Below are positions 17,422-26,203 of a DNA stretch of 64,000 nucleotides, piece after piece; positions within the stretch are counted from its first letter, which is position 1, and the number at the start of each line of letters is the position of its first letter. Origin of the DNA: Arthrobacter citreus. Lineage in GTDB: Bacteria > Actinomycetota > Actinomycetes > Actinomycetales > Micrococcaceae. The position numbers were made by a program, and so were the translations under genes. Under the pieces are notes generated by a model, which saw only the letters and a program-made list of their open reading frames with translations, did not search any database and was not told the origin of the DNA. The stretch lies in NCBI RefSeq assembly GCF_009192745.1, contig NZ_VTFV01000001.1, positions 1 through 64,000 of the forward strand. Direction: 5' to 3'.

Positions 17422-17676
17422 ATGCCCCGGATCGTTGTTGACGTCATGCCCAAGCCCGAGATCCTCGATCCGCAGGGCAAGGCCATTGCCGGCGCCCTTC
17501 CCCGACTGGGCCTGAACGGCTTCACCGGGGTCCGCCAGGGCAAGCGCTTCGAACTCACCGTTGACGGCGACGTCACCCCTGAAATCCTGGAGCAGGCCCG
17601 CACCGCAGCCGCCACCCTGCTCTCCAACCCCGTGATCGAAGACGTCACCCGCGTCGAAGTTATTTCGGAGGCTTAG
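17422..17676 (+). CDS. purS: phosphoribosylformylglycinamidine synthase subunit PurS
   Basis: 84 aa, the typical size. PurS bridges PurL and PurQ in FGAM synthetase, the fourth step of purine synthesis. Conserved features are [17 protein letters not shown] at the N-terminus and VRQGKRFEL in the middle. The ATG at 17422 follows CAGGAG. It is the first gene of purSQL. The 5' region holds a CGCTG/CAGCG inverted repeat at 17359-17371 of unknown role. Confidence 0.95.
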   Translation: MPRIVVDVMPKPEILDPQGKAIAGALPRLGLNGFTGVRQGKRFELTVDGDVTPEILEQARTAAATLLSNPVIEDVTRVEVISEA

Positions 17677-17678
17677 TC

Positions 17679-18452
17679 TTGAGTACCCCGCTGATCGGCG
17701 ACTACTCCGCCGCTCCCGAGGACGCTGCCCTGCGCGCCGTCCGCGTTGGCGTCATCACCTTCCCCGGCACGCTTGACGACCGCGACGCCGCCCGCGCCGT
17801 GCGCCTGGCCGGCGGCACCGCCGTCGAACTCTGGCACGGAGACGCGAACCTGCGCGACGTCGACGCCGTCATCATCCCCGGCGGCTTCTCCTACGGCGAC
17901 TACCTGCGCGCCGGAGCGATTTCCCGGTTTGCCCCGCTGATGGAAAAGGTCGTGGACGCCTCCAAGGGCGGCATGCCCGTGCTGGGCATCTGCAACGGCT
18001 TCCAGATCCTCACCGAAGCGCACCTGCTGCCCGGTTCGATGATCAAGAACGACCACCTGAAGTTCATGTGCCGGGACCAGCTGCTCCGCGTGGAGAACAA
18101 CGCCACCGCCTGGACGTCCGGCTACACGCAGGGCGAAGGCATGGTCATTCCGCTGAAGAACCAGGACGGCCAGTACGTCGCCGACGAAAAGACCCTGGAT
18201 GAGCTGGAAGGCGAAGGCCGTGTGGTCTTCCGCTACGACGGCTTCAACCCCAACGGTTCTCGCCGCGACATCGCCGGCATCACCAACGCCGCCGGCAACG
18301 TCGTCGGCCTGATGCCGCACCCCGAACACGCTGTGGAAGCCGGCTTCGGCCCGGATTCCTCCGCCCGAGGCAACGTCGCACTGCGCGGCGGCACCGACGG
18401 AATCGGCGTCTTCACCTCTGTACTCACCTCGCTCGTTGCCGGAGGCAAATAA
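17679..18452 (+). CDS. purQ: phosphoribosylformylglycinamidine synthase, glutaminase subunit PurQ
   Basis: 257 aa. Provides ammonia from glutamine to PurL. Class I amidotransferase motifs are present: [10 protein letters not shown], the nucleophile Cys in [11 protein letters not shown], and the C-terminal His-x-Glu in MPHPEHAVE. The TTG start at 17679 is supported by GGAGG seven bases upstream at the end of purS and gives an N-terminal extension of about 20 residues before [10 protein letters not shown]. Confidence 0.95.
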   Translation: MSTPLIGDYSAAPEDAALRAVRVGVITFPGTLDDRDAARAVRLAGGTAVELWHGDANLRDVDAVIIPGGFSYGDYLRAGAISRFAPLMEKVVDASKGGMPVLGICNGFQILTEAHLLPGSMIKNDHLKFMCRDQLLRVENNATAWTSGYTQGEGMVIPLKNQDGQYVADEKTLDELEGEGRVVFRYDGFNPNGSRRDIAGITNAAGNVVGLMPHPEHAVEAGFGPDSSARGNVALRGGTDGIGVFTSVLTSLVAGGK

Positions 18453-20761
18453 TGACTGTGTCCGCGAACTCCACCGCCGAGCAGAAGAAGTTCAACATCG
18501 ATACCGTTGAGCACGCGGCGTCCACCCCGGACACCCCGCTGCCGTGGGCCGAACTGGGCCTGAAGGAAGACGAATACAACCGCGTCGTCGAGATCCTGGG
18601 CCGCCGCCCCACTGCCGCCGAATTGGCAATGTACTCGGTCATGTGGTCCGAGCACTGCTCCTACAAGTCTTCCAAGGTGCACCTAAAGCAGTTCGGTGAC
18701 AAGGTCACCGAGAAGATGAAGGAACACCTGCTGGTCGGCATCGGCGAGAACGCCGGCGTCGTGGACATCGGCGAGGGCTGGGCGGTGACCTTCAAGGTCG
18801 AGTCCCACAACCACCCGTCCTTCGTGGAGCCGTACCAGGGTGCCGCGACCGGCGTCGGCGGCATTGTCCGCGACATCATCTCCATGGGTGCCCGCCCGGT
18901 TGCCGTGATGGATCCGCTGCGCTTCGGCGCGATCGACCACCCGGACACCGCACGCCTGGTGCACGGCATCGTCTCCGGCATCGGCGGCTACGGCAACTCC
19001 CTGGGCCTGCCGAACATCGGCGGCGAAGTCGTCTTCGACTCCGTCTACCAGGGCAACCCGCTGGTCAACGCACTGGCAGTCGGCGTCATGCGCCACGAGG
19101 ACATCCGCCTGGCCAACGCTTCCGGCGCCGGCAACAAGGTGGTCCTCTTCGGTGCCCGCACCGGCGGCGACGGGATCGGCGGCGCTTCGGTGCTGGCTTC
19201 AGAATCCTTCGACGACGCCAAGCCTTCCAAGCGGCCCGCCGTACAGGTTGGCGACCCGTTCGCTGAAAAGGTGCTCATCGAGTGCTGCCTGGAACTGTTC
19301 AAGGCCTCCGTGGTCGAAGGCATCCAGGACCTCGGCGCGGCCGGCATCTCCTGCGCGACGTCGGAACTCGCTTCCAACGGCGACGGCGGCATGCACGTTG
19401 AGCTGACCAAGGTCCTGCTCCGCGACCCGTCCCTGACCCCGGGTGAAATCCTGATGTCCGAGTCGCAGGAACGCATGATGGCCGTAGTGACGCCGGAGAA
19501 CGTGGAAGCGTTCGAGGCGATCATGGACAAGTGGAACGTCGAATACTCCTGGCTGGGCGAAGTCACCGGCACCGGCCGGCTGATCATCGACTGGGACGGC
19601 GAGACGATTGTCGACGTCGATCCCCGCACCGTGGCGCACGAAGGCCCGGTCTACAACCGTCCGTTCCACCGCCCCGAGTGGCTCGACGGCGTGCAGGCCG
19701 ACTCCTTCGCCGCGGAGCGCCCCTTCGGCGGCGATGCCGTGAAGCAGGCCGTGCTGGAGCTGATGGCGTCCCCGAACATGTGCGACAAGTCCTGGGTCAC
19801 CAACCAGTACGACCGCTACGTGCAGGGCAACACGGCCCTGGCCATGCCCGACGACGCCGGCGTGATCCGCGTTGACGAGGAAACCGGCCTGGGCGTGGCA
19901 ATCTCCACCGACGCCAACGGCCGCTACACCTACCTGAACCCGTACGAGGGCGCCAAGCTGGCCCTCGCCGAGTCCTACCGCAACGTCGCCACCTCCGGCG
20001 CTCGCCCGATGGCCGTCACCGACTGCCTGAACTTCGGCTCCCCCGAGGATCCCGAGGTCATGTGGCAGTTCGCCGAAGCCGTCCGCGGCCTGGCCGACGG
20101 CTGCCAGGAACTCGGCGTGCCCGTCACCGGCGGCAACGTTTCGCTCTACAACCAGACCGGCGGCGTCGCCATCCACCCCACCCCCGTGGTGGGCGTGCTG
20201 GGCGTGTTCGACGACGTCTCCCGCCGCACGCCGTCGGGCTGGCGCGAAGACGGGCAGGCCATCTACCTGATGGGCGTCACCCGGGACGAGCTGGACGGTT
20301 CCGAGTTCGCCAACCTGCGCGGACACCTGGGCGGCCAGCCGCCGAAGGTGGACCTGCAGGCCGAGAAGCTGCTGGGCGACCTGCTGATCAACGCTTCACG
20401 CGACGGCATGATCGACGCTGCGCACGACCTCTCCGAGGGCGGCCTCGCGGCTGCGCTGTCCGAGATGGCGCTGCGCTTCGGCGTCGGTGCCCGGATTGGC
20501 TTGGACGAAGTTGCCGAGCGCGACGGCGTGGACCTGTTCACGCTGCTGTTCTCCGAGTCCCAGGCACGCGCCGTCGTCTCCGTGGCCCGCAGCGAAGAGG
20601 TCCGGTTCAAGGACATGTGCTCCGCCCGCGGCTTTGCGCACTCCCGCATCGGCGTCGTGGACACCGAGATTGGCGCACTGGATTTCCAGGGCCACTTTGT
20701 CCTGCCGCTCGCTGAGCTGAAGGAAGCCCACGAGGGGACCCTGCCGAAGCACTTCGGCTAA
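18452..20761 (+). CDS. purL: phosphoribosylformylglycinamidine synthase, synthetase subunit PurL
   Basis: 769 aa, small PurL type. It converts FGAR to FGAM using ATP and PurQ-derived ammonia. Conserved blocks are [14 protein letters not shown] (about 53-66), [10 protein letters not shown] (about 114-123), [16 protein letters not shown] and [14 protein letters not shown]. The ATG shares one base with the purQ stop (TAATG), so translation is coupled. A strong palindromic repeat follows the stop and may terminate the operon. Confidence 0.97.
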   Translation: MTVSANSTAEQKKFNIDTVEHAASTPDTPLPWAELGLKEDEYNRVVEILGRRPTAAELAMYSVMWSEHCSYKSSKVHLKQFGDKVTEKMKEHLLVGIGENAGVVDIGEGWAVTFKVESHNHPSFVEPYQGAATGVGGIVRDIISMGARPVAVMDPLRFGAIDHPDTARLVHGIVSGIGGYGNSLGLPNIGGEVVFDSVYQGNPLVNALAVGVMRHEDIRLANASGAGNKVVLFGARTGGDGIGGASVLASESFDDAKPSKRPAVQVGDPFAEKVLIECCLELFKASVVEGIQDLGAAGISCATSELASNGDGGMHVELTKVLLRDPSLTPGEILMSESQERMMAVVTPENVEAFEAIMDKWNVEYSWLGEVTGTGRLIIDWDGETIVDVDPRTVAHEGPVYNRPFHRPEWLDGVQADSFAAERPFGGDAVKQAVLELMASPNMCDKSWVTNQYDRYVQGNTALAMPDDAGVIRVDEETGLGVAISTDANGRYTYLNPYEGAKLALAESYRNVATSGARPMAVTDCLNFGSPEDPEVMWQFAEAVRGLADGCQELGVPVTGGNVSLYNQTGGVAIHPTPVVGVLGVFDDVSRRTPSGWREDGQAIYLMGVTRDELDGSEFANLRGHLGGQPPKVDLQAEKLLGDLLINASRDGMIDAAHDLSEGGLAAALSEMALRFGVGARIGLDEVAERDGVDLFTLLFSESQARAVVSVARSEEVRFKDMCSARGFAHSRIGVVDTEIGALDFQGHFVLPLAELKEAHEGTLPKHFG

Positions 20762-20784
20762 CCCCTCCCTCTCCGGGATCCCAT

Positions 20785-20840
20785 CGAGATTACAGAAACT
20801 GCCCGTTTGGAGCCTCAAACGGGCAGTTTCTGTAATCTCG
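20785..20840. repeat. dispersed palindromic repeat, copy B
   Basis: The most perfect copy: 25-bp exact arms (20785-20809 and 20816-20840) around a six-base loop GAGCCT. It sits between the convergent ends of purL and the AbiEi/DUF559-like gene, so it could terminate both. Confidence 0.9.
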
Positions 20841-20849
20841 TTCAAGGGA

Positions 20850-21824
20850 TCAGGCCGCCGGACGGTCAGCGCGCCAGCCCGCCGCCCACAGCGCAGCCCG
20901 GACCTTCTCCACAGCGGGCCGGGCGCCGTCGACCATGTGCCGCCGCGATAAGCGCACCTCGGTCCAGCCCAGCGCGCGGGTACGCTCTTCACGGCTGATG
21001 TCCCGTGCCACCTGTTCCGGGTCCGAATGCCCGGCGCCTTCATACTGGACTGCCACCCGGTACTTTCGGTATCCCAGGTCCGGCTCATGGTGCAGGACGC
21101 CGTCGTCATCCACTATGGGGGCATTTACCTCCGGTTCGGGCAGCCCCGCCGCGCCAAGCGCAAGCCGCAGCTGGGTTTCCGGCGGGGAATCCGCACCCAC
21201 CCGGCTCAGCTGCAAGGCCTCACGTGCCGTCCGGATGCCCCGCTGGCCCGGATGACGTCCGATGATCTCAGCCAGTTCTTCCTGTGTCGCATACGGATCC
21301 GACCGCCCTTCGAACAGCGGCCGGGGAAACCGGATCAGGTAATCCGCGATCACCGTGAGTTCCTCCACAGTGAGGTCTTTCGACAGGTCGAGCCACGTTT
21401 TTACCCGTGAGGTAAGGACCAAACCTTCCAGCGTGGTCACTTCGCCGGGCAGTATCCGGCCGGTGTGGCCAACCACACCGAACCGTCTCGGCGGCGCCAG
21501 CCCTTCCGGACGGGTGATGTGCAGTTCGGGTGCCCGCCCAGGCACAACCGGAAGTGGAAAACCCCAAGCCTCTGCCGCCGTCCGGTGCGAAGCCACGGAA
21601 AATGAGGTGACCCTTGTGAACGGGGCAATCCTCTCCGGCGGCACAGATGAGCTGCGGTCACTCAAATCCAGGTTGTCCGCGGCCCGGATAGCCCTGCTGA
21701 TACGGCGGATGCGAACGTTGCGAAGAGTCCCTCTGCTTACTCCAAGGGCATCCGAGTCATAGACGGTATACGTCGACTGGCTGAGCTCTTGGGGCAGTTC
21801 ACGAGGAGTGCGCATGGCCAGCAT
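20850..21824 (-). CDS. AbiEi-like N-terminal plus DUF559/endonuclease-fold protein
   Basis: 324 aa, function unproven. The N-terminal segment (DALGVSRGTLRNVRIRRISRAIR) looks like the winged-helix of AbiEi-type antitoxin proteins. The middle (RFGVVGHTGRILPGEVTTLEGLVLTSRVKTWLDL) fits the same group. The C-terminus (YRVAVQYEGAGHSDPEQ... RERTRALGWTEVRLSRRHM) resembles the DUF559/Vsr nuclease fold with a D/E-x-E-like core. Starts at 21824 or 21815 are equally possible. It lies alone between two copies of the palindromic repeat and has no toxin partner next to it. Confidence 0.6.
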   Translation of the reverse strand: MLAMRTPRELPQELSQSTYTVYDSDALGVSRGTLRNVRIRRISRAIRAADNLDLSDRSSSVPPERIAPFTRVTSFSVASHRTAAEAWGFPLPVVPGRAPELHITRPEGLAPPRRFGVVGHTGRILPGEVTTLEGLVLTSRVKTWLDLSKDLTVEELTVIADYLIRFPRPLFEGRSDPYATQEELAEIIGRHPGQRGIRTAREALQLSRVGADSPPETQLRLALGAAGLPEPEVNAPIVDDDGVLHHEPDLGYRKYRVAVQYEGAGHSDPEQVARDISREERTRALGWTEVRLSRRHMVDGARPAVEKVRAALWAAGWRADRPAA

Positions 21825-21871
21825 TATGGTTGTTGAAATGAGGCGGCGTTTCGTTATCCACAGCTCCGCTC

Positions 21872-21931
21872 ATCGAGATTGCAGAAAGTGCACGTTACGG
21901 GCCTCAAACGGGCAGTTTCTGTCATCTCGAT
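21872..21931. repeat. dispersed palindromic repeat, copy C (imperfect)
   Basis: The outer arms ATCGAGAT and ATCTCGAT are intact, but inner positions have drifted (TTGCAGAAAGTGC against GGGCAGTTTCTGTC), so the helix has mismatches. It lies between the divergent AbiEi-like and GNAT genes and ends at the possible ATG of the latter. Confidence 0.8.
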
Positions 21932-21947
21932 GGTGGAGAATATTGCC

Positions 21948-22484
21948 GTGACCATCCTTTCGAATGAGCCGGTACCCGCCAGCAGCCTGCTGACTGAGCG
22001 GTTGGAACTGGCGGAAATGTCGGCCGCGGACGTCGACGCACTAATAGTCGGCGCCCGCTGCGAGCTGTGGGCCGACGACTTTCCCCAGGGCGTCGACGAA
22101 GACGCCGCCCTGCAGTACTTCCAGGCAGGTTTGCTGGGGCCGCGCGCCGGAACCTTTGGGGCACGGCTGATCCGCGAGCGCGGCGGCCTGGTGATCGGCA
22201 CCATTGGCTTCCTGGGCCCGCCCGTCGACGGCGCCGTGGAAGTCACCTACAACATCGTTCCCTCGCGGCAGAACCTCGGGTTCGCCACCGAAGCGCTCAT
22301 CGCCTTGAGCAGGTTCGCGCTGAACCAGCCCGACGTCGACTGCGTCACCGCCTACACCGACGAAGCCAACGAGGCCTCCATCTCGCTGCTGCTGACGGCC
22401 GGGTTCATGCCGGTTGAACTCTCCGGACCCGCGCTGGCATTCGTGCTGCACAGCAAGGAACAGCTGCCCGACGCCGCGGACTGA
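21948..22484 (+). CDS. GNAT-family N-acetyltransferase
   Basis: 178 aa from GTG at 21948 with GGTGGAG upstream; an ATG at 21930 lies in the palindromic repeat. The RimJ/RimL-like pattern is visible: LLTERLELAEMSAADVDAL at the start, GLVIGTIGFLGPP (strand 4), VTYNIVPSRQNLGFATEALIAL (acetyl-CoA-binding region with a degenerate Q/RxxGxG/A) and ANEASISLLLTAGFMPVE near the end. Substrate unknown. Confidence 0.8.
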   Translation: MTILSNEPVPASSLLTERLELAEMSAADVDALIVGARCELWADDFPQGVDEDAALQYFQAGLLGPRAGTFGARLIRERGGLVIGTIGFLGPPVDGAVEVTYNIVPSRQNLGFATEALIALSRFALNQPDVDCVTAYTDEANEASISLLLTAGFMPVELSGPALAFVLHSKEQLPDAAD

Positions 22485-22518
22485 GCTGGTAGGGTCGGCT
22501 CAACTTTAGGGGGCCGGA

Positions 22519-22959
22519 ATGAAGAAAGCGTCGCGCAGCGACAGGGCCATGCTTGCAGCAGGCCTGGTGCTTCTGGCTATGGGAACGGTCTCGGTAGCCG
22601 TGAACCTCCCGTATCTGCCCGACGGCGGCGGTTGGGACGCCGGCGTGCCCTGGGTCGCTGCGGGATGCGGCGTCGTAGGTTTTGCCTGCGGCCTGTGGTG
22701 CCTGGCCCAGTTTTGGCGCACCTCGGAGGTCACCGGCCTGGTGCTGCGAAGCGGCGGCGGCCTTACGTTCGGCGTGATCATGCTGGGTGTTTGCATCGCC
22801 TTGCTGCTGGCGGGCCTGACCGTTTCCCAGCCATCCGTGAGTACCGGTCTGCCGTCGCTGATCGCCTTCAACTTCATCCGCAGCCTGTTCACGCCCCGCC
22901 GGGACGTTACCCCGCCCCCTCAGCCAACCGCCGGGCAGCGCGGTAACACCGGCAGGTAA
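22519..22959 (+). CDS. small membrane protein, hypothetical
   Basis: 146 aa with three predicted membrane segments (about 10-28, 45-65 and 80-102) and a Pro-rich cytoplasmic tail (DVTPPPQPTAGQRG). No family recognised. It starts 34 bases after the acetyltransferase and may be co-transcribed with it. Confidence 0.6.
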   Translation: MKKASRSDRAMLAAGLVLLAMGTVSVAVNLPYLPDGGGWDAGVPWVAAGCGVVGFACGLWCLAQFWRTSEVTGLVLRSGGGLTFGVIMLGVCIALLLAGLTVSQPSVSTGLPSLIAFNFIRSLFTPRRDVTPPPQPTAGQRGNTGR

Positions 22960-22975
22960 CCGGCTCCCGCTCCTC

Positions 22976-23314
22976 CTATGGGGCGGGCGCGAAGTGGTCC
23001 TGGGATTGTGCACTGGCCTCAGCGGTCACTGGTTTCCCGAAGAAGCCGGCAAGCACAAAGGCCATGGCAAGCGCCCCGCCCGCGAATGCCGTCCGCTCGA
23101 TTTTCGTCATACGCCGGCGGAGCAGCGCAACGCCGGCGGCGGTGTTGGCTGCGCTCCACGCGACGTTGGCTGCAGGGGAAGACGGGGCACGGCCTGGCGG
23201 GTTGGAAAACGGCGACGGGAACTCCCGGCCCTGAACGCCGCTAACACCGTGTGGAATGGCATTGACCAGAAAAACACCGGCTGCAAGGCTTGAAATCACG
23301 CGGGCGGCTGACAT
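22976..23314 (-). CDS. small membrane protein, hypothetical
   Basis: 112 aa from ATG at 23314, selected because GAGGAG lies five bases upstream and the longer frame has no ribosome-binding site. The N-terminal hydrophobic stretch SAARVISSLAAGVFLVNAIPHG, a middle segment (VAWSAANTAAGVALL) and a third (AFAGGALAMAFVLAGFFG) suggest two or three membrane helices. Function unknown. Confidence 0.6.
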   Translation of the reverse strand: MSAARVISSLAAGVFLVNAIPHGVSGVQGREFPSPFSNPPGRAPSSPAANVAWSAANTAAGVALLRRRMTKIERTAFAGGALAMAFVLAGFFGKPVTAEASAQSQDHFAPAP

Positions 23315-23384
23315 ATTGCTCCTCAAGACGTTGGTGCTCGGCACTGTACCCGATGCTCCCCGGCCGTCACCGCGGCACCTGCTT

Positions 23385-23957
23385 CTAGGCACTCCCCACG
23401 GCAAGACGCCGGGCAGCGCGGACATAGCGGCGGGTGATCAGTTCCTGGGTCCGCCGGCTCACCGGATTGCCCAGCGCCATGAACCAGTTGGCCGGCCGGC
23501 TGTAGGCAGCCACCCGGAAGAACAGCCGCCCGTCCGCTGTGAGTTCCGCGTAGAAGCCTTCTTCCCCGGCCACGGGATGGCCGTGCAGCGTGCCGTAGCC
23601 GAACCCGGCCCGCTGGCCGGGAACCGGAACGCCGCCGTCGAGCATCGGTTCAGCACTCCAGAGCACCCGGCACGGTGCCTGCCAGCGCAGCGGACCCAAC
23701 CCCACCCCGGAGGCCATCTCCACACCGGCCGCCGCCCGCGGCGTCGATGCGGCAACCCGCAGCCCGCTGCCCCGGTGCAGGTCCCAGCCGAGCACGCCGT
23801 CCGCCAGCCGCAGGAAAGCAGCGGCGGGCTCCGGCACGTCAATCAGTTCGGACCGCAGCACCAGCCGGTAACCCTCCGGCCATCCGCCCTCCAGGGGCCG
23901 GGGATACGGCCGCTCCGTGAACCCGGCGTCCGGGTAGGTCAGCGGGCGGTTGCTCAC
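23385..23957 (-). CDS. DUF1990-family protein
   Basis: 190 aa. The hallmark of this family is visible near residue 118 (FGYGTLHGHPVAGEEGFYAEL), and NWFMALGNPVSRRTQELITRRYVRA is the conserved C-terminal helix. The biochemical role of DUF1990 is not established. The GTG start overlaps the stop of the upstream YjbR-like gene by four bases (GTGA), so the two are coupled. Confidence 0.85.
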   Translation of the reverse strand: MSNRPLTYPDAGFTERPYPRPLEGGWPEGYRLVLRSELIDVPEPAAAFLRLADGVLGWDLHRGSGLRVAASTPRAAAGVEMASGVGLGPLRWQAPCRVLWSAEPMLDGGVPVPGQRAGFGYGTLHGHPVAGEEGFYAELTADGRLFFRVAAYSRPANWFMALGNPVSRRTQELITRRYVRAARRLAVGSA

Positions 23958-24346
23958 CCTTCCGCCAATCCTTTCCAGGCCAGTGACTCGCGGTCCCGGC
24001 GCGGCAGCGAGGCCACCACCAGGTCATAGGAGTCCTCCACCAGATTCCGCACCAGTTCTTCCTCGAGCTCGCCGGTGAGATCCAGCTGGTTCCAGTGCGT
24101 CTTATTCATGTGCCACGCGCCGGTGATTTCGGGGTGGGCCGCGCGCAGCTGCAACGCCAGTTCGGGTTCGCATTTGAGGCTGACCAGGAGCGGATCCGCC
24201 TCCAGCGTGCTCATGGCAAACATCTTGGCAGGCCGGGCCGGACCGCCGGCGCGCACCTTGAACACCGAGGTTTCCGGGCCAAAGGGAAAGTCTTCGTATG
24301 ATCCGGTCAGGGACAGGCAGTACTGCCTCAGCGATGCGGCGTCCAT
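23954..24346 (-). CDS. MmcQ/YjbR-family protein
   Basis: 130 aa, a small alpha/beta protein of the YjbR/CyaY-like fold. Typical features are LSLTGSYEDFPFGPETSVFKV near the N-terminus, MFAMSTLEADPLLVSLKCEPELA, and the conserved HMNKTHWNQLDL. The family is described as DNA-binding-like but a cellular role is not settled. It is the first gene of a two-gene unit with the DUF1990 gene. Confidence 0.85.
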   Translation of the reverse strand: MDAASLRQYCLSLTGSYEDFPFGPETSVFKVRAGGPARPAKMFAMSTLEADPLLVSLKCEPELALQLRAAHPEITGAWHMNKTHWNQLDLTGELEEELVRNLVEDSYDLVVASLPRRDRESLAWKGLAEG

Positions 24347-24468
24347 AAACCGACCTTAGCCCGGCGTAGGTCCGGGTGCATCACAGATGGCAGGATGGAA
24401 GGGGATCACTAAGCATACGAAGAATTTCACCGGCGGTTCACTGCCGCCTGCGACCCTTGGAGGACCGA

Positions 24469-25302
24469 TTGGCTACGGATCGTAAACACGGGAGCTCGGG
24501 CAGGGTTGCCCGGACAGCGGAACGGGCAGCGGATTCGAAGGCCTTCGAACGTGCTGCCCGCATGGGATACGTTGCCAGCGGCGTACTCCATGCCCTGATC
24601 GGCTTCATTGCCCTCCAGATTGCCGGCGGAGGCGGAGGCGACGCCGATTCCTCCGGCGCGGTGGCAGCCCTGGCGGACCAGCCGGGCGGCATCTTCCTGA
24701 TCTGGGCCTGCTTCCTCGGCTGCCTGGCCCTGTCCCTTTTCCAGGCCACGCGCGTGTTCCTGGATACGGGCGAAGACCGCAAGGAAGTCTGGAAGAAGCG
24801 GGCCACGGATGCCGGATCGGCTGTAGTCTACGGCGCCATTGGCATCAGCTTCGGGGTATTCGCCCTCGGTGGTTCCAGCGACAGTGAGCAGAGCCAGGTC
24901 ACCTGGACAGCCCGCATCCTGAGCCAGCCGGCAGGACAGGTGCTGGTTGGCCTGACGGGTGCGGTGATCGCCGGGATCGGTGTCTACTTCATCTACAAAG
25001 GCGCAACCCGCAAGTTCCGCAAGGACCTTGGTCCCATACCGGCACGGACCTGGCAGCGTACGGCAACAGCCACCGGTGTAGCCGGATTCGTGGCCAAGGG
25101 CATCTCGCTGCTGATTCTTGGCGGACTGGTAGTAGCCGCGGCCGTGACCGCGGACCCCGAGAAGTCCACCGGACTCGACGGCGCCCTGCGCACCCTGCAT
25201 GAGGCGCCTTTGGGCTGGCTGGCGCTGGGCGCCGTCGGAGTGGGACTGGTACTTTACGGGCTCTATATGGCCCTGATCCGGGCCCGGTTCGGCAAGCTCT
25301 AG
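24469..25302 (+). CDS. DUF1206 membrane protein
   Basis: 277 aa from TTG at 24469, chosen for GGAGG five bases upstream. Three repeats of a two-helix unit are visible, beginning ARMGYVASGVLHALIGFIAL (about 25-45), RATDAGSAVVYGAIGISFGV (about 108-127) and TATGVAGFVAKGISLLILGG (about 195-215), as in DUF1206. About six membrane helices. The function is not known. The 3' end overlaps the convergent metQ gene by four bases. Confidence 0.85.
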   Translation: MATDRKHGSSGRVARTAERAADSKAFERAARMGYVASGVLHALIGFIALQIAGGGGGDADSSGAVAALADQPGGIFLIWACFLGCLALSLFQATRVFLDTGEDRKEVWKKRATDAGSAVVYGAIGISFGVFALGGSSDSEQSQVTWTARILSQPAGQVLVGLTGAVIAGIGVYFIYKGATRKFRKDLGPIPARTWQRTATATGVAGFVAKGISLLILGGLVVAAAVTADPEKSTGLDGALRTLHEAPLGWLALGAVGVGLVLYGLYMALIRARFGKL

Positions 25303-26174
25303 GCCTGCCACCAGGAGTCGAGTTCCTCCAGCGGATCCGCGTCCCACGGGGTGGGCAGCACACCGCCCATGTAGCCGGCGAACCATTCCCGGACCTCCGG
25401 TGACTGGTAGGCCTCCTGCAGGACCTTCGCCTTCTCGGAGTCGGCGAATTCCGCGGTGCCGGCCACGACGCAGCGGAACGGAACCTGGTCTGCTTCAGCC
25501 TCGAAGGCCAGCGCGTCATCCGGGGACAGCCCGATTTCGGCGGCCAGCCGCACGAACAGCACACCGGCGTCCACATCCGGCAGCGTCTTGGAGAGGGACT
25601 GCTGGTCCACTTCCACGAATTCGAAGTTCTTCGGGTTGGCGGTGATGCTCTCCTGCGAGGTGTGGATGACGCCTACCCCGTCCTTGAGTTCCAGCAGGCC
25701 CGCATCGCGCAGCAGCACCAGCCCGCGGCCGTTGTTGGCGGGGTCCACCGGCAGCGCGATCCGTGCGCCGTCGGGCAGTTCCTGCAGGGACTTCCACCGC
25801 TCTGACCAGATGCCCGCCGGCGAACCGTAAACGTAGAACAGCGGCTGCACCTCAAGCTTCTGGTCCACGTTGAACTGCTGCAGGTAGGCCCCGTGCTGGA
25901 AGTAGTTGGCATCGAACTCGCCGTTGGAGACGGCGAGGTTGGGCTGGATGATGTCCGTGACGTAGGTGGCCTCCAGCGTCCAGCCCTTGGCCTTGAGCAG
26001 TTCGGCGGCAATCTTGGTGGGTTCCTGGTACGGAGCGGATTCGGTGGCAATGATCTTGATGGTCTTGTCCCCGGAGGCTGCCGCACCCCCGGTCAGGCCG
26101 CAGCCGGTAGCGGCGGTCAGCGAGGCAGCACCTGCGCCGGCGAGTGCGAGTTTGAGGAAGTTCCTGCGTTCCAT
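25299..26174 (-). CDS. metQ: MetQ/NlpA-family substrate-binding lipoprotein
   Basis: 291 aa. The N-terminus combines a twin-arginine-like motif (RRNFLKLALAGAG) with a lipobox ending ATGC near residue 25. The mature protein shows the NlpA/MetQ pattern: YVTDIIQPNLAVSNGEFDANYFQHGAYLQQF, LPDGARIALPVDPANNGRGLVLLRDAGL and DVDAGVLFVR. It is the last gene of metN-metI-monooxygenase-SfnB-like-metQ. The ligand could be methionine, its sulfoxide or another organosulfur compound; the flavoenzymes in the operon favour more than plain methionine. Confidence 0.88.
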   Translation of the reverse strand: MERRNFLKLALAGAGAASLTAATGCGLTGGAAASGDKTIKIIATESAPYQEPTKIAAELLKAKGWTLEATYVTDIIQPNLAVSNGEFDANYFQHGAYLQQFNVDQKLEVQPLFYVYGSPAGIWSERWKSLQELPDGARIALPVDPANNGRGLVLLRDAGLLELKDGVGVIHTSQESITANPKNFEFVEVDQQSLSKTLPDVDAGVLFVRLAAEIGLSPDDALAFEAEADQVPFRCVVAGTAEFADSEKAKVLQEAYQSPEVREWFAGYMGGVLPTPWDADPLEELDSWWQA

Positions 26175-26203
26175 GGTGTTTCCTTTGAAAGAGTGCGAGT
26201 GGT

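Noticed and set aside
25299-26174. Reading the twin-arginine motif of MetQ as proof of folded export
   Set aside because: RRNFLK is compatible with Tat, but a plain Sec lipoprotein signal fits as well; sequence alone cannot decide.
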